Counted from the first letter of the stretch, positions 1 to 6,032 are shown. The stretch is 16,332 nucleotides of DNA from JBGSMB01 sp041740375 (GCA_041740375.1 JBGSMB010000056.1:1-16332), one strand, 5' to 3'. Translations and numbers: made by a program. Notes: a model not told the origin generated them from the letters alone.

Positions 1-248
1 TAGTAATGCAATGGGTGTGATTATGAGGATCTTTTTTTTCATAAGGTTGGTTCCTTATTAATTATAGGAATTGTATTTTTTATTTTGGTAAATTACAGAT
101 AAACAGTAGCATTTTTTTAAGTATTATGTCAAGGCCATGAAAGGTGCAGAAATTGACAGTTAGCAATTTTCAGCTTTCATTAATTTTTCATTTTTCAGGT
201 AGCAATTCCTCTGCTTTTTCGTAAAAGGGTTGTAATTTGGTATACATG
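1..248. other. Non-coding stretch at window start with hairpin and T-runs
   Basis: No convincing gene is seen here. Positions 32-39 are a run of eight T. ATAAGG (41-46) and CCTTAT (53-58) form a 6-bp inverted repeat with a 6-nt loop, followed by AT-rich sequence. These could be the remains of the end of an upstream transcript outside the window, but no strong GC-rich terminator stem precedes the T-run. The second half carries a degenerate family-1 repeat (157-207), listed separately. Confidence 0.5.
157..207 (+). repeat. Family-1 T-rich degenerate repeat, copy 1
   Basis: The stretch is built from words such as CAATTTTCAG and CATTTTTCAGGTA. Positions 189-207 match 2357-2375 in 18 of 19 bases. 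The same words recur in gaps around 2133, 2261, 2357, 3042, 5961, 7638 and 8645. It is non-coding and lies upstream of the manC-like promoter. Confidence 0.6.
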
Positions 249-279
249 TTGCGTGGATTCTACGTTTAACAGATATAAT
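249..279 (+). promoter_or_regulatory. Promoter of manC-like gene, leaderless arrangement
   Basis: A perfect -10 box TATAAT lies at 274-279. The best -35 candidate is TTGCGT at 249-254, with a long 19-nt spacer. The A of the start codon (286) is 7 nt after the last base of the -10 box, so the predicted transcript begins at or next to the ATG. No Shine-Dalgarno sequence is present. The -10 box is strong and the -35 box is weak. Confidence 0.5.
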
Positions 280-285
280 TAATGA

Positions 286-1317
286 ATGATAGTAGTAATT
301 ATTGCTGGAGGGTCGGGAACTAGACTGTGGCCGCTTTCTACGCACAGCTTCCCTAAGCACCTATTCTCTATTACTAACGAGCGAAGCCTACTACAGAACA
401 CTTTTGATAGAGTTCAGCAGATCGCAAAGACCGATAAAATCTTTGTAATCTCTGAAGCATCGCACGCAGAGCATGTACACAATCAGCTTGATACTCTACC
501 AAAAGACAATGTATTGATCGAACCAGGTCGCCGCGGCACGGCGTCTTGTGTTGCCTGGGCGCTTGCTGAAATAAATCGACGAGAGCTTGGCTCTGACCCT
601 ATATTGTTTCTGTGGGCCGACAGCCTAATACGGGATGTGAAGGGGTTTGCCGCAAGTGCACTAAAGGCGGGAGAGGTCGCCTCTAGTCAAAAGACGATCG
701 TCTTTATCGGAGCCGAACCTACCTATGCTTCAACGGGTATGGGATATATGCATAAAGGTGCGCACGTAGACGGCTGGACGGATGTGTATCAACTCTCTGG
801 ATTTAAAGAAAAGCCCGACAAAAAGACAGCGAGTAAATATATGCAGTCGGGCGAGTACCTTTGGAACATGGGCTATCTAGTCGGTACGTTAGAGGTATTT
901 GAGCAAATGTTTGACAAGTACTCAGAAGAAATGAAAACAAGATACACGGCATTGGTAGAAGCGAAAGACACCAAGGAAGCTTATTTGAAACTAGAGAGTG
1001 AGGCGATTGACTATGCATTCTCTGAGAAAATAGAAAATGCACTGGTAATCCCAGGGACATTTGACTGGATGGACGTCGGATCTTTTAGTGACCTTCATAG
1101 TGTAAGCGAGCTTGATGAAGCCGAAAATTACATAAAAGGTGAAAAGCTTGAGGTACTAGAAACGTCAAACAGCTATATCCAAAATTTGAGCGAGACTCCT
1201 CTTGCGGTTATCGGGCTTGATAATGTGGTAGTAGTTGCTACTGATCACGGAGTGCTCGTAACAAACAAAAACTATTCGCAAAAAGTTGGCGACGTCGCTA
1301 AAAAGCTTCAGGCCTAG
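286..1317 (+). CDS. manC: Mannose-1-phosphate guanylyltransferase (GDP-mannose synthesis)
   Basis: The 343-residue protein begins with the nucleotidyltransferase signature AGGSGTRLWP (residues 7-16) followed by PKH with Lys24, as in ManC/RfbM. Later family landmarks are FKEKPD (173-178), YLWNMG (191-196) and FDWMDVGSF (259-267). The family makes GDP-mannose from mannose-1-phosphate and GTP in the cytosol. The length fits the single-domain form, without the phosphomannose isomerase half found in about 470-residue proteins. The usual DH after the second sheet reads LWADSL (109-114). The ATG at 286 is set by the first motif, and an ATG in the -10 spacer region would not fit. It is the likely sugar-nucleotide supplier for the glycosyltransferases downstream. 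Its stop shares the bases CTAG (1314-1317) with the stop of the convergent GT2 gene. Confidence 0.88.
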   Translation: MIVVIIAGGSGTRLWPLSTHSFPKHLFSITNERSLLQNTFDRVQQIAKTDKIFVISEASHAEHVHNQLDTLPKDNVLIEPGRRGTASCVAWALAEINRRELGSDPILFLWADSLIRDVKGFAASALKAGEVASSQKTIVFIGAEPTYASTGMGYMHKGAHVDGWTDVYQLSGFKEKPDKKTASKYMQSGEYLWNMGYLVGTLEVFEQMFDKYSEEMKTRYTALVEAKDTKEAYLKLESEAIDYAFSEKIENALVIPGTFDWMDVGSFSDLHSVSELDEAENYIKGEKLEVLETSNSYIQNLSETPLAVIGLDNVVVVATDHGVLVTNKNYSQKVGDVAKKLQA

Positions 1318-1322
1318 CTTTT
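1301..1322. terminator. Possible bidirectional weak terminator across shared stops
   Basis: AAAAGCT (1301-1307) and AGCTTTT (1316-1322) form a 7-bp stem around an 8-nt loop. It carries a T-run on the plus strand and, by symmetry, on the minus strand. It spans the stop codons of both convergent genes. The stem is AT-rich and weak, so this is only a candidate. Confidence 0.3.
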
Positions 1323-2135
1323 ATATCTACCGCTTAGTCTATAACTAAAGATACGAATTAGGTCCTTTAAAAATTGCCATGAATTACGGAAGTTTGGATT
1401 GAAGCTGCCATTTGGGACGTCTTGCCAATCGGTGATGGCAATCTGCTGCACTTCTAGCTTGTTGACGTGGGCGATTGTAAGAAGCTCCATGTCGAAGCTC
1501 CATTTGAGGCGAGTAAGCTTGCCAAAGCAGAGCTCGGCTGAACCGGCGGTAAAACCTTTGAAACCGCACTGTGTGTCGGGGCTATAGAAGCCGCCAACTA
1601 CCAAAAAGCAGAGATTGCCGATAACAGAAATGAATCTGCGAAGTGCACCAGGATGGATTGTGGTGAGCTTGCGAGTACCTATAACAATATCCGGCTTTTC
1701 GTTTTCGAAAATGGTTAACATAGTCCCGATATGGTGGAGGGGCGTCGCTAAGTCTGCGTCCATGAAAAGTCGAATTGGCCCCCGGGCCTCGAGCATGCCA
1801 GCTTGGATGTCTCGACCTTTACCTAAAGGTAATCCGGGGCGGATTATCTTTAGGTTGGGAATGGGGGTTGGTAGATTATCTTTAGGTTGGGAATGGGGGT
1901 TGGTAGATGGTAAATGGGGGGATCCGCCGGTGGGCGGAGGGAGATAGGATTCGACGATTTCGAGGGTGAGGTCGCCTCCCTCCGGGATTACCACAACGAC
2001 TTCTGTGGTGGCGCTCAAGTTTTGCTCTTGAAGATATGTGGACAGCCCGTCAAGCGTCTTACCGATGCGCTTTTCTTCTCGTAAAGCCCCAATAACAATA
2101 CTAAGCTTCGGCTTCGTATTGTCATTATTTTTCAT
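1314..2135 (-). CDS. GT2 glycosyltransferase, polyprenyl-phosphate (DPM1/DPG-like) type, with repeat insertion
   Basis: The 273-residue protein starts LSIVIGALREEKRIGKTL, carries LGKGRDIQAGM (104-114) and the metal-binding MDADLATP (125-132), then IGTRKL and PDTQCGFKG, the pattern of dolichyl-phosphate mannose/glucose synthase-like GT2 enzymes. These move a sugar from a nucleotide donor to a polyprenyl phosphate at the cytoplasmic membrane face. Two oddities stand out. The nucleotide-binding DDGSxDxT expected after VVVV reads IPEGGDLT (50-57). A Pro/Ser/Asn-rich insertion lies at about residues 67-91, encoded by a G-rich repeat (on the plus strand) with a 32-bp tandem duplication, between VESYLP and PIPNLKIIRPG. 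The ATG at 2135 falls in a family-1 repeat and has no Shine-Dalgarno site. The gene is convergent with manC. Activity is uncertain because of the changed donor motif. Confidence 0.75.
   Translation of the reverse strand: MKNNDNTKPKLSIVIGALREEKRIGKTLDGLSTYLQEQNLSATTEVVVVIPEGGDLTLEIVESYLPPPTGGSPHLPSTNPHSQPKDNLPTPIPNLKIIRPGLPLGKGRDIQAGMLEARGPIRLFMDADLATPLHHIGTMLTIFENEKPDIVIGTRKLTTIHPGALRRFISVIGNLCFLVVGGFYSPDTQCGFKGFTAGSAELCFGKLTRLKWSFDMELLTIAHVNKLEVQQIAITDWQDVPNGSFNPNFRNSWQFLKDLIRIFSYRLSGRYKS
1843..1906 (+). repeat. 32-bp tandem duplication inside the GT2 gene
   Basis: Two identical 32-nt units (1843-1874 and 1875-1906) lie head to tail. Each begins ATTATCTTTAGG and ends GGGGGTTGGTAG. Because 32 is not a multiple of three, the two copies are translated in different frames on the minus strand: one gives LPTPIPNLKII (the family-like sequence) and the other STNPHSQPKDN. 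The second unit runs into a family-2 repeat. Confidence 0.9.
1895..1921 (+). repeat. Family-2 G-rich repeat copy inside a CDS
   Basis: Bases 1896-1915 (GGGGTTGGTAGATGGTAAAT) are identical over 20 nt to the intergenic copy at 8679-8698. Related copies lie at 2428-2452 and 8772-8795. Here the element is part of the antisense GT2 reading frame. Several G-runs are present, so a two-layer G-quadruplex is conceivable. Confidence 0.8.
1923..1938. repeat. GC-rich palindrome TCCGCC/GGCGGA
   Basis: TCCGCC (1923-1928) and GGCGGA (1933-1938) are perfect 6-bp arms around GGTG. It sits right after the family-2 copy inside the GT2 gene and encodes the PPTGGS segment. Small GC-rich palindromes of this type behave like REP elements in many genomes; that identity is inferred here. 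Confidence 0.5.
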
Positions 2136-2184
2136 GTTTCAATTTCCAGTTTTCAGAAAAGTACCAAGTACCATTTATCAGACT
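2133..2184 (+). repeat. Family-1 repeat, 52-bp copy upstream of the toxin-antitoxin genes
   Basis: This 52-nt element matches 3042-3093 over its full length with 8 mismatches (44/52) and no gaps. Its first three bases, read on the other strand, are the ATG of the GT2 gene. A partial copy (first 24 nt identical) follows at 2261-2284. Confidence 0.75.
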
Positions 2185-2260
2185 TGTGATTCTCGTGCTA
2201 GAGGGATTGGGGCGAGTTTTCATTACTCACTATTATAGGGGATGAGGGGTTCCAATGTCC

Positions 2261-2284
2261 CATGTTTCAATTTCCAGTTTTCAG
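2261..2284 (+). repeat. Family-1 repeat, partial copy
   Basis: The 24 bases are identical to 2133-2156 and then diverge into TAAGTTTCCAACTCC. The closest relative of that tail is in the repeat at 5961-6032. Confidence 0.7.
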
Positions 2285-2311
2285 TAAGTTTCCAACTCCT
2301 ATTATTAGCTC

Positions 2312-2333
2312 GTTCTTTTGAACGCAAAAGAAC
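2312..2333. repeat. Perfect 9-bp stem-loop
   Basis: GTTCTTTTG (2312-2320) and CAAAAGAAC (2325-2333) pair perfectly around AACG. It lies among the repeats between GT2 and the antitoxin and is followed by CAAAACTTTT. It may be a transcript end for either direction or a miniature repeat; the sequence alone does not decide. Confidence 0.55.
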
Positions 2334-2356
2334 CAAAACTTTTCCGGCGTGAGTTA

Positions 2357-2411
2357 CATTTTTCAGGTATCAATTTCCAATTTTCAGAAATTTTTCAGTT
2401 TTCAATTATCT
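2357..2411 (+). repeat. Family-1 repeat, long copy
   Basis: Positions 2357-2375 match 189-207 and 8645-8663, each 18 of 19. Positions 2379-2400 are identical over 22 nt to 6001-6022. It ends CAATTATC like the 8645 copy and is followed by a family-2 copy in the same order. Confidence 0.75.
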
Positions 2412-2427
2412 AACTTGCTAGTAACCA

Positions 2428-2452
2428 GGGGTTAGTAAATGGTAAACGGGGA
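2428..2452 (+). repeat. Family-2 G-rich repeat copy
   Basis: TAGTAAATGGTAAACGGGGA (2433-2452) is identical over 20 nt to 8776-8795. The element ends 8 nt before the -35 box of the antitoxin promoter. Confidence 0.8.
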
Positions 2453-2459
2453 AGGAGGA

Positions 2460-2495
2460 TTGACAAAATATACCAAAAGTGTATACTTTTGGTAT
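2460..2495 (+). promoter_or_regulatory. Promoter and autoregulatory operator of the toxin-antitoxin operon
   Basis: The -35 box is consensus TTGACA (2460-2465), the spacer is 16 nt and the -10 is TATACT (2482-2487). The A of the ATG (2494) is 7 nt past the -10, predicting a leaderless transcript. An 11-bp perfect inverted repeat, ATACCAAAAGT at 2470-2480 and its complement at 2485-2495 with a 4-nt centre, covers the spacer, the -10 and the start codon. RelB/DinJ-type antitoxins repress their own operons through such palindromes, so this is the expected operator. Confidence 0.85.
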
Positions 2496-2775
2496 GAGTA
2501 AATATTCAATAATTAATCTAAAGACCGACCCTGAGCTAAAGAAGAGGGCCGCTGCAACTGCAGATAAGCTTGGGATTAGTTTAAGCGCTGTGCTAAATAA
2601 TGAGCTACGTCGTTTTAGCGCCGAGCAAAGCGTTGTGTTTGATGTACCCGAGGCACCAAATAAAGAGACCGCTAGGCTACTAACCTCTTCCAAAAAACAG
2701 ATTGAAAAAGGTGACTACGTAAAGTTTAAAAACAATGAAGAGGCGTTGGATTTTTTGGCTAATGAGCTGAAATGA
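2494..2775 (+). CDS. RelB/DinJ-type ribbon-helix-helix antitoxin
   Basis: The 93-residue protein (from ATG 2494) starts with a short strand YSIINLK (4-10), then two helices (about 13-26 and 30-42) containing KLGISLSAVLNNELRRF, the ribbon-helix-helix pattern of RelB/DinJ antitoxins. The N-terminus should dimerise and bind the overlapping palindrome, and the acidic/polar C-terminal half should wrap the toxin. A GTG at 2479 is in frame, but using it would put the start codon inside the -10/operator, so 2494 is preferred. The stop overlaps the toxin start as ATGA (2772-2775), which favours coupled translation and excess antitoxin. The module lies between repeats and does not fit the polysaccharide genes around it, so it is probably an acquired islet. 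Confidence 0.85.
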   Translation: MSKYSIINLKTDPELKKRAAATADKLGISLSAVLNNELRRFSAEQSVVFDVPEAPNKETARLLTSSKKQIEKGDYVKFKNNEEALDFLANELK

Positions 2776-3029
2776 AAGTCGCATACTCAAAAAACTTTTT
2801 AAAACAGTCAAAGAAGCTTGCTCCGAAAACTCGTCAGCAGGTTGTAGCGAGATTGCGTATCTTTGCGCACAACCCTCTAGCGCCTGAACTGAATAATCAT
2901 CCTCTTAGGGGAAAATACAAAGAGTATAGAAGTATTAATATCTCCGGTGATTTGCGAGCGCTTTATTTGACCAAGGGTGACGAAGTAATCTTTGACGTGA
3001 TAGGTACGCACAGCCAGCTCTATGGATAG
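2772..3029 (+). CDS. YafQ/RelE-like mRNA interferase toxin
   Basis: The 85-residue protein has the YafQ-subfamily layout: NHPLRGKYKEYRSINISGDLR in the middle and GTHSQLY at the end. Compared with E. coli YafQ, His43, Asp60, Arg62 and His80 fit the positions of His50, Asp67, Arg69 and His87. The second catalytic histidine (His63) is Asn56 here, and Phe91 is Tyr84. Such toxins cleave mRNA in the ribosomal A site. The missing histidine could reduce activity or mark a variant chemistry. The gene overlaps the antitoxin by four bases and has no own promoter. The call to the RelE/ParE superfamily is firm; activity is inferred. Confidence 0.85.
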   Translation: MKVAYSKNFLKQSKKLAPKTRQQVVARLRIFAHNPLAPELNNHPLRGKYKEYRSINISGDLRALYLTKGDEVIFDVIGTHSQLYG

Positions 3030-3041
3030 AGGGTAATGTTT

Positions 3042-3093
3042 CATGTATCAATCTCCATGCTTCAGAAAAGTATCAAGTATCATTCATCAGACT
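3042..3093 (+). repeat. Family-1 repeat, 52-bp copy downstream of the toxin-antitoxin genes
   Basis: It has the same length and orientation as 2133-2184, with 44 of 52 bases identical. With that copy it forms direct repeats flanking the toxin-antitoxin pair. Confidence 0.75.
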
Positions 3094-3143
3094 AGTTGAT
3101 GGCTCGGGGCGTTGATGACTGTTTCGGTATCGTTTTTTGGTCT

Positions 3144-4460
3144 CTAGATTCTTTTTGATAATTGGGAATTGTTATCTGACAACTGAGTATGGTGGAGGCG
3201 GCGAGCTTGTACGCCGATGACTATGCCGGCGAGGCCCCACCAGGTGAGCGCCACAGTTTCGCTTATCCAGATAGGCCAGAATAGACCGATAATTGATACG
3301 CCAATCAGGCCGGCGAGCAAGGAGTAGGCGACTTTGCTTTTAAGTCGATAGAGCAGTAGGCCGGTGTAGCCGATGATACCAAGAAAAAGTAGCATGCCGA
3401 TCCAGCCTACTTGATAGGCGATGTCGAGGTAGTAGTTTTCTATAATGAACGAATTGTCGCCGTAGTTAGAAGCAGGGCCAGAGCTGCCGACACCGTGGCC
3501 AAATGGGCGTTCTTGAATGCGATCGACTGCAAGTGATAATGAGCTTAGGCGTTGGTCGTCCGAGTCGATCTGGCTTGCTTCGCTAGGGTCACGATGTAGC
3601 AGCGTTACCTGCACAAATGTCGTATTGCGAGCTAAAATACCTACGCTAGAGAGTACTAGAAATGCGGCCATTGCAGCCCAAAGCTTTTTATTGCGCCGGT
3701 TTATAAGTAAGAAGTACGCGAAAAGTGATACTACGCAGCCGATAAGCCCGCTACGAGATCCGGAGCCGTACAGTGTGATCGCGAACGGGATACCGAGCAG
3801 AGGCCAGGTATACCAGTGCCATTTTTTCTTTTGACCATAATAGATACCGATCGGCAGAAGTATTGCTAGATATGCGCCCAAGGGGTTTGGGCCGCTCAGA
3901 GTAGATAGAATGCGCACGAGTGACTCGTTGTTGTCGATAGTGAGGTAGGGTTTGACCGTGTCGGAGCCGTAGCCAAGTAGCGTTAAGATATCTTTCGGAA
4001 GTACGAGCACTTGCAGCGCACCAAAGACAATGACAAATAGCCCTCCGTAGAGCACGATACGAATTGCTCTGTCTTCAAATAACTTGACGTTTTGGACAAG
4101 CCTGGCGACAAAATAGCAGATGACAAAAAAGCCAAGATAACGAAGAGAAGCGATAAGGCCAGCTACTTCGACTATTGGCTCGTCGTTCCTAACTAATGCC
4201 ATAAAAATGTAGAGCAAAAAGTATGCGCCTATGAGGATGCCGAGGGTGTGATTGGCGTCTTTGACTAACTTCCACTTCTTTATAATGACCACAAACATTG
4301 GGATGACAATAAGAAGGATAACGGCTTCTTTGAGGCCTTTTATGGGTAGCTTGCCGCCAAATACGGAGATCATAGCGGTGCTAATGGGGGTATGGAATGG
4401 CAAATAGGCGAGAACCGCCAGCACCACAAACGAACTAATATTGGTAATTTTGCGTATCAC
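3144..4460 (-). CDS. O-antigen ligase/polymerase-like membrane protein (Wzy_C type)
   Basis: The 438-residue protein has about ten to twelve hydrophobic segments and the Wzy/WaaL landmarks: GSGSRSGLIG (232-241), a long loop at about 280-340 with GHGVGSSGP (321-329), and ENYYLDIAYQVGWIG (341-355). Family members polymerise or transfer lipid-linked glycans on the outer face of the cytoplasmic membrane. The start is GTG at 4460; the next Met (residue 30) would cut the first segment, so GTG is preferred. The last residues (SDNNSQLSKRI) are encoded by sequence resembling family-1 repeat words in reverse, so the tail may be repeat-derived. It is divergent from the sugar transferase at 4518 and shares a 57-bp control region with two palindromes. 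Confidence 0.8.
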   Translation of the reverse strand: MIRKITNISSFVVLAVLAYLPFHTPISTAMISVFGGKLPIKGLKEAVILLIVIPMFVVIIKKWKLVKDANHTLGILIGAYFLLYIFMALVRNDEPIVEVAGLIASLRYLGFFVICYFVARLVQNVKLFEDRAIRIVLYGGLFVIVFGALQVLVLPKDILTLLGYGSDTVKPYLTIDNNESLVRILSTLSGPNPLGAYLAILLPIGIYYGQKKKWHWYTWPLLGIPFAITLYGSGSRSGLIGCVVSLFAYFLLINRRNKKLWAAMAAFLVLSSVGILARNTTFVQVTLLHRDPSEASQIDSDDQRLSSLSLAVDRIQERPFGHGVGSSGPASNYGDNSFIIENYYLDIAYQVGWIGMLLFLGIIGYTGLLLYRLKSKVAYSLLAGLIGVSIIGLFWPIWISETVALTWWGLAGIVIGVQARRLHHTQLSDNNSQLSKRI

Positions 4461-4494
4461 GTTGGTACTAGTGTACCAACTCTGACTGATCAGA
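4461..4494. promoter_or_regulatory. Two adjacent palindromes in a divergent control region
   Basis: GTTGGTACTAGTGTACCAAC (4461-4480) has perfect 8-bp arms around TAGT. Next to it, TCTGA (4481-4485) and TCAGA (4490-4494) flank CTGA. The first touches the GTG start of the ligase-like gene and lies where the -35 box of the opposite promoter would be. They look like regulator-binding sites coordinating the divergent glycan genes. No regulator is identified. Confidence 0.5.
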
Positions 4495-4496
4495 GG

Positions 4497-4502
4497 TATA
4501 AT
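4497..4502 (+). promoter_or_regulatory. -10 box of sugar transferase gene
   Basis: A perfect TATAAT lies 15 nt before the ATG at 4518. No -35 hexamer is seen 16-19 nt upstream; that place is taken by the 4461-4480 palindrome, which suggests activator dependence. Confidence 0.45.
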
Positions 4503-4517
4503 GAATACCAGTAATTC

Positions 4518-5945
4518 ATGAAAAACAGCACATCGACTACCTACGCACTGCTTTTAGTTATTGGAGACTTTTTGGCGATACTTGGTGCTTTCGTAATCGC
4601 CTATGTGATCCGTGTATCACTAAGCACCGCTCCATTTGTTGCTATTACGGCAAGAGACTATATTGAGTTGTTCTTGGTGCTGTCGCCGGTATGGATACTG
4701 GTGTTTGCCTTCCTCGGGCTCTATAGTCGCGACACTTACGAATGGCGATGGCGTGAATACTCACGGCTTTTTGTCGGTGCACTGATCGGTACCATGGCGA
4801 TTATTACGTATGAGTTTGCAACTACCGAGCCAATTTTCCCGGCTAGGATTATCCCTGTGTATGGGCTTCTGATCGCCTTTTTGCTCCTAGTTGTTGAGCG
4901 TTCGATACTGCGCCAAATTAGACTTGTGCTCCGGCGATACGGCTGGGGAATAATCAACACGATGATTATTGGTAATGGAAGCCAGGCAAAAGAACTGGTG
5001 AAATCACTAAAAAGTGAGGTCAATACAGGCTACCGTGTCGTATCGATAGTCTCTGAACTGGAGTTTCGTAAATTCAAAGGGCTACACTTTAGGAGTATCG
5101 ATACGGCACTTGCCGAGCTGCCAAAAATTGACGTTCATATGATCGTACTTACCGAATTGTCTACGGATTCTGCGCAGAACGCTCGCGTACTCGCAGCGGC
5201 ACAAGAAAACCATTGTGCGTTTCGCTATATTCCTTCACAGGAAGGAATGATTAGTAATTCGATGGAGGTTGAGCTGTTTCAAGGCATGCCGATTGTGGCT
5301 GTTCATCAGACGGCACTTACTGGATGGGGCAAGCTCGCAAAACGAGTAGCGGACATTATTTTTTCTGGACTTGCCTTTGTGGTCTTGTCGCCATTCCTTT
5401 TATTCATCGCAATGCTTATCAAGTTCAGTGACGGTGGGCGGGCAATATTCAAACAACCTCGTCTAACTCGCTTTGAGGGAACTATCAACATTTACAAGTT
5501 TCGAACTATGAAGCTTGAATACTGCGGGATAACACCAGAAGAGGCCTTTGAGAAAATGGGAAAACCTGAATTATCTGCAAAATACCGAAAGAACGGCGAC
5601 CATTTAAAAAACGACCCAAGGGTTACAAAAGTAGGAAAATTTTTGCGCTCTTCGAGTCTCGACGAACTGCCGCAACTTGTAAATATTTTTAAAGGAGACA
5701 TTAGCCTGGTTGGGCCGCGTGCACTGGTGCCCGTAGAGCTTGAAGGCTACGCCTACAAAAGCTTATTGCTTAGCGTGAAGTCTGGGCTTACTGGGCTGGC
5801 GCAGATATCTGGCAGGAAGGATATTCCTTTTGAGGAGCGACGGAAGCTTGATCTGTATTATGTACAAAATTGGTCGTTTTGGTTAGATATGAAAATAATC
5901 TACAGAACATTCATAGAGGTTGTTTTGCGCAATGGCGCAAAGTAG
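4518..5945 (+). CDS. Polyprenyl glycosylphosphotransferase (WbaP/exopolysaccharide sugar transferase)
   Basis: The 475-residue protein has four N-terminal membrane helices (about 9-31, 48-68, 84-100, 110-127), a cytosolic Rossmann-like region (145-215), and a bacterial sugar-transferase domain. The latter shows KRVADIIFSGLAFVVL (275-290, the membrane-inserting helix), YKFRTM (326-331), DPRVTKVGKFLR, the catalytic LDELPQ with Asp382-Glu383, SLVGPR (396-401) and SGLTGLAQISGR (422-433). The family transfers a phosphosugar from a UDP-sugar to undecaprenyl phosphate, the first step of surface glycan assembly. The length matches full polyisoprenyl-phosphate hexose-1-phosphate transferases. No Shine-Dalgarno is evident. 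The sugar specificity cannot be read from the sequence. Confidence 0.9.
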   Translation: MKNSTSTTYALLLVIGDFLAILGAFVIAYVIRVSLSTAPFVAITARDYIELFLVLSPVWILVFAFLGLYSRDTYEWRWREYSRLFVGALIGTMAIITYEFATTEPIFPARIIPVYGLLIAFLLLVVERSILRQIRLVLRRYGWGIINTMIIGNGSQAKELVKSLKSEVNTGYRVVSIVSELEFRKFKGLHFRSIDTALAELPKIDVHMIVLTELSTDSAQNARVLAAAQENHCAFRYIPSQEGMISNSMEVELFQGMPIVAVHQTALTGWGKLAKRVADIIFSGLAFVVLSPFLLFIAMLIKFSDGGRAIFKQPRLTRFEGTINIYKFRTMKLEYCGITPEEAFEKMGKPELSAKYRKNGDHLKNDPRVTKVGKFLRSSSLDELPQLVNIFKGDISLVGPRALVPVELEGYAYKSLLLSVKSGLTGLAQISGRKDIPFEERRKLDLYYVQNWSFWLDMKIIYRTFIEVVLRNGAK

Positions 5946-5960
5946 GGGGAGAACAATTTT

Positions 5961-6032
5961 CATGTTTCATGTTTCAATTTTCAATAAGTTACCAGTTTTC
6001 AATTTTCAGAAATTTTTCAGTTCTCAGTTCTC
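5961..6032 (+). repeat. Family-1 repeat, longest copy, upstream of the four-helix-bundle gene
   Basis: A 72-bp run of family-1 words fills the gap between the sugar transferase and the gene at 6051. Positions 6001-6022 are identical over 22 nt to 2379-2400. It begins with two overlapping CATGTTTCA words. Confidence 0.75.

Larger units (their letters stand above)
2136..2493. other. 358-bp intergenic repeat cluster
   Basis: No gene is seen between the GT2 start and the antitoxin. In order it holds the rest of the 52-bp family-1 copy (to 2184), a minus-strand TATAAT (2237-2232) without a clear -35, a partial family-1 copy (2261-2284), a 9-bp stem-loop (2312-2333), a longer family-1 stretch (2357-2411), a family-2 copy (2428-2452), and the promoter/operator of the toxin-antitoxin pair (2460-2495). 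Confidence 0.7.

Noticed and set aside
32..58. Intrinsic terminator at the window start
   Set aside because: There is a T8 run but no strong stem before it; the inverted repeat at 41-58 comes after the T-run.
4501..4521. Six-codon upstream ORF whose ATG overlaps the TATAAT and whose stop overlaps the sugar transferase ATG
   Set aside because: The predicted transcript would start at about 4509, after its ATG, so it should not be translated.
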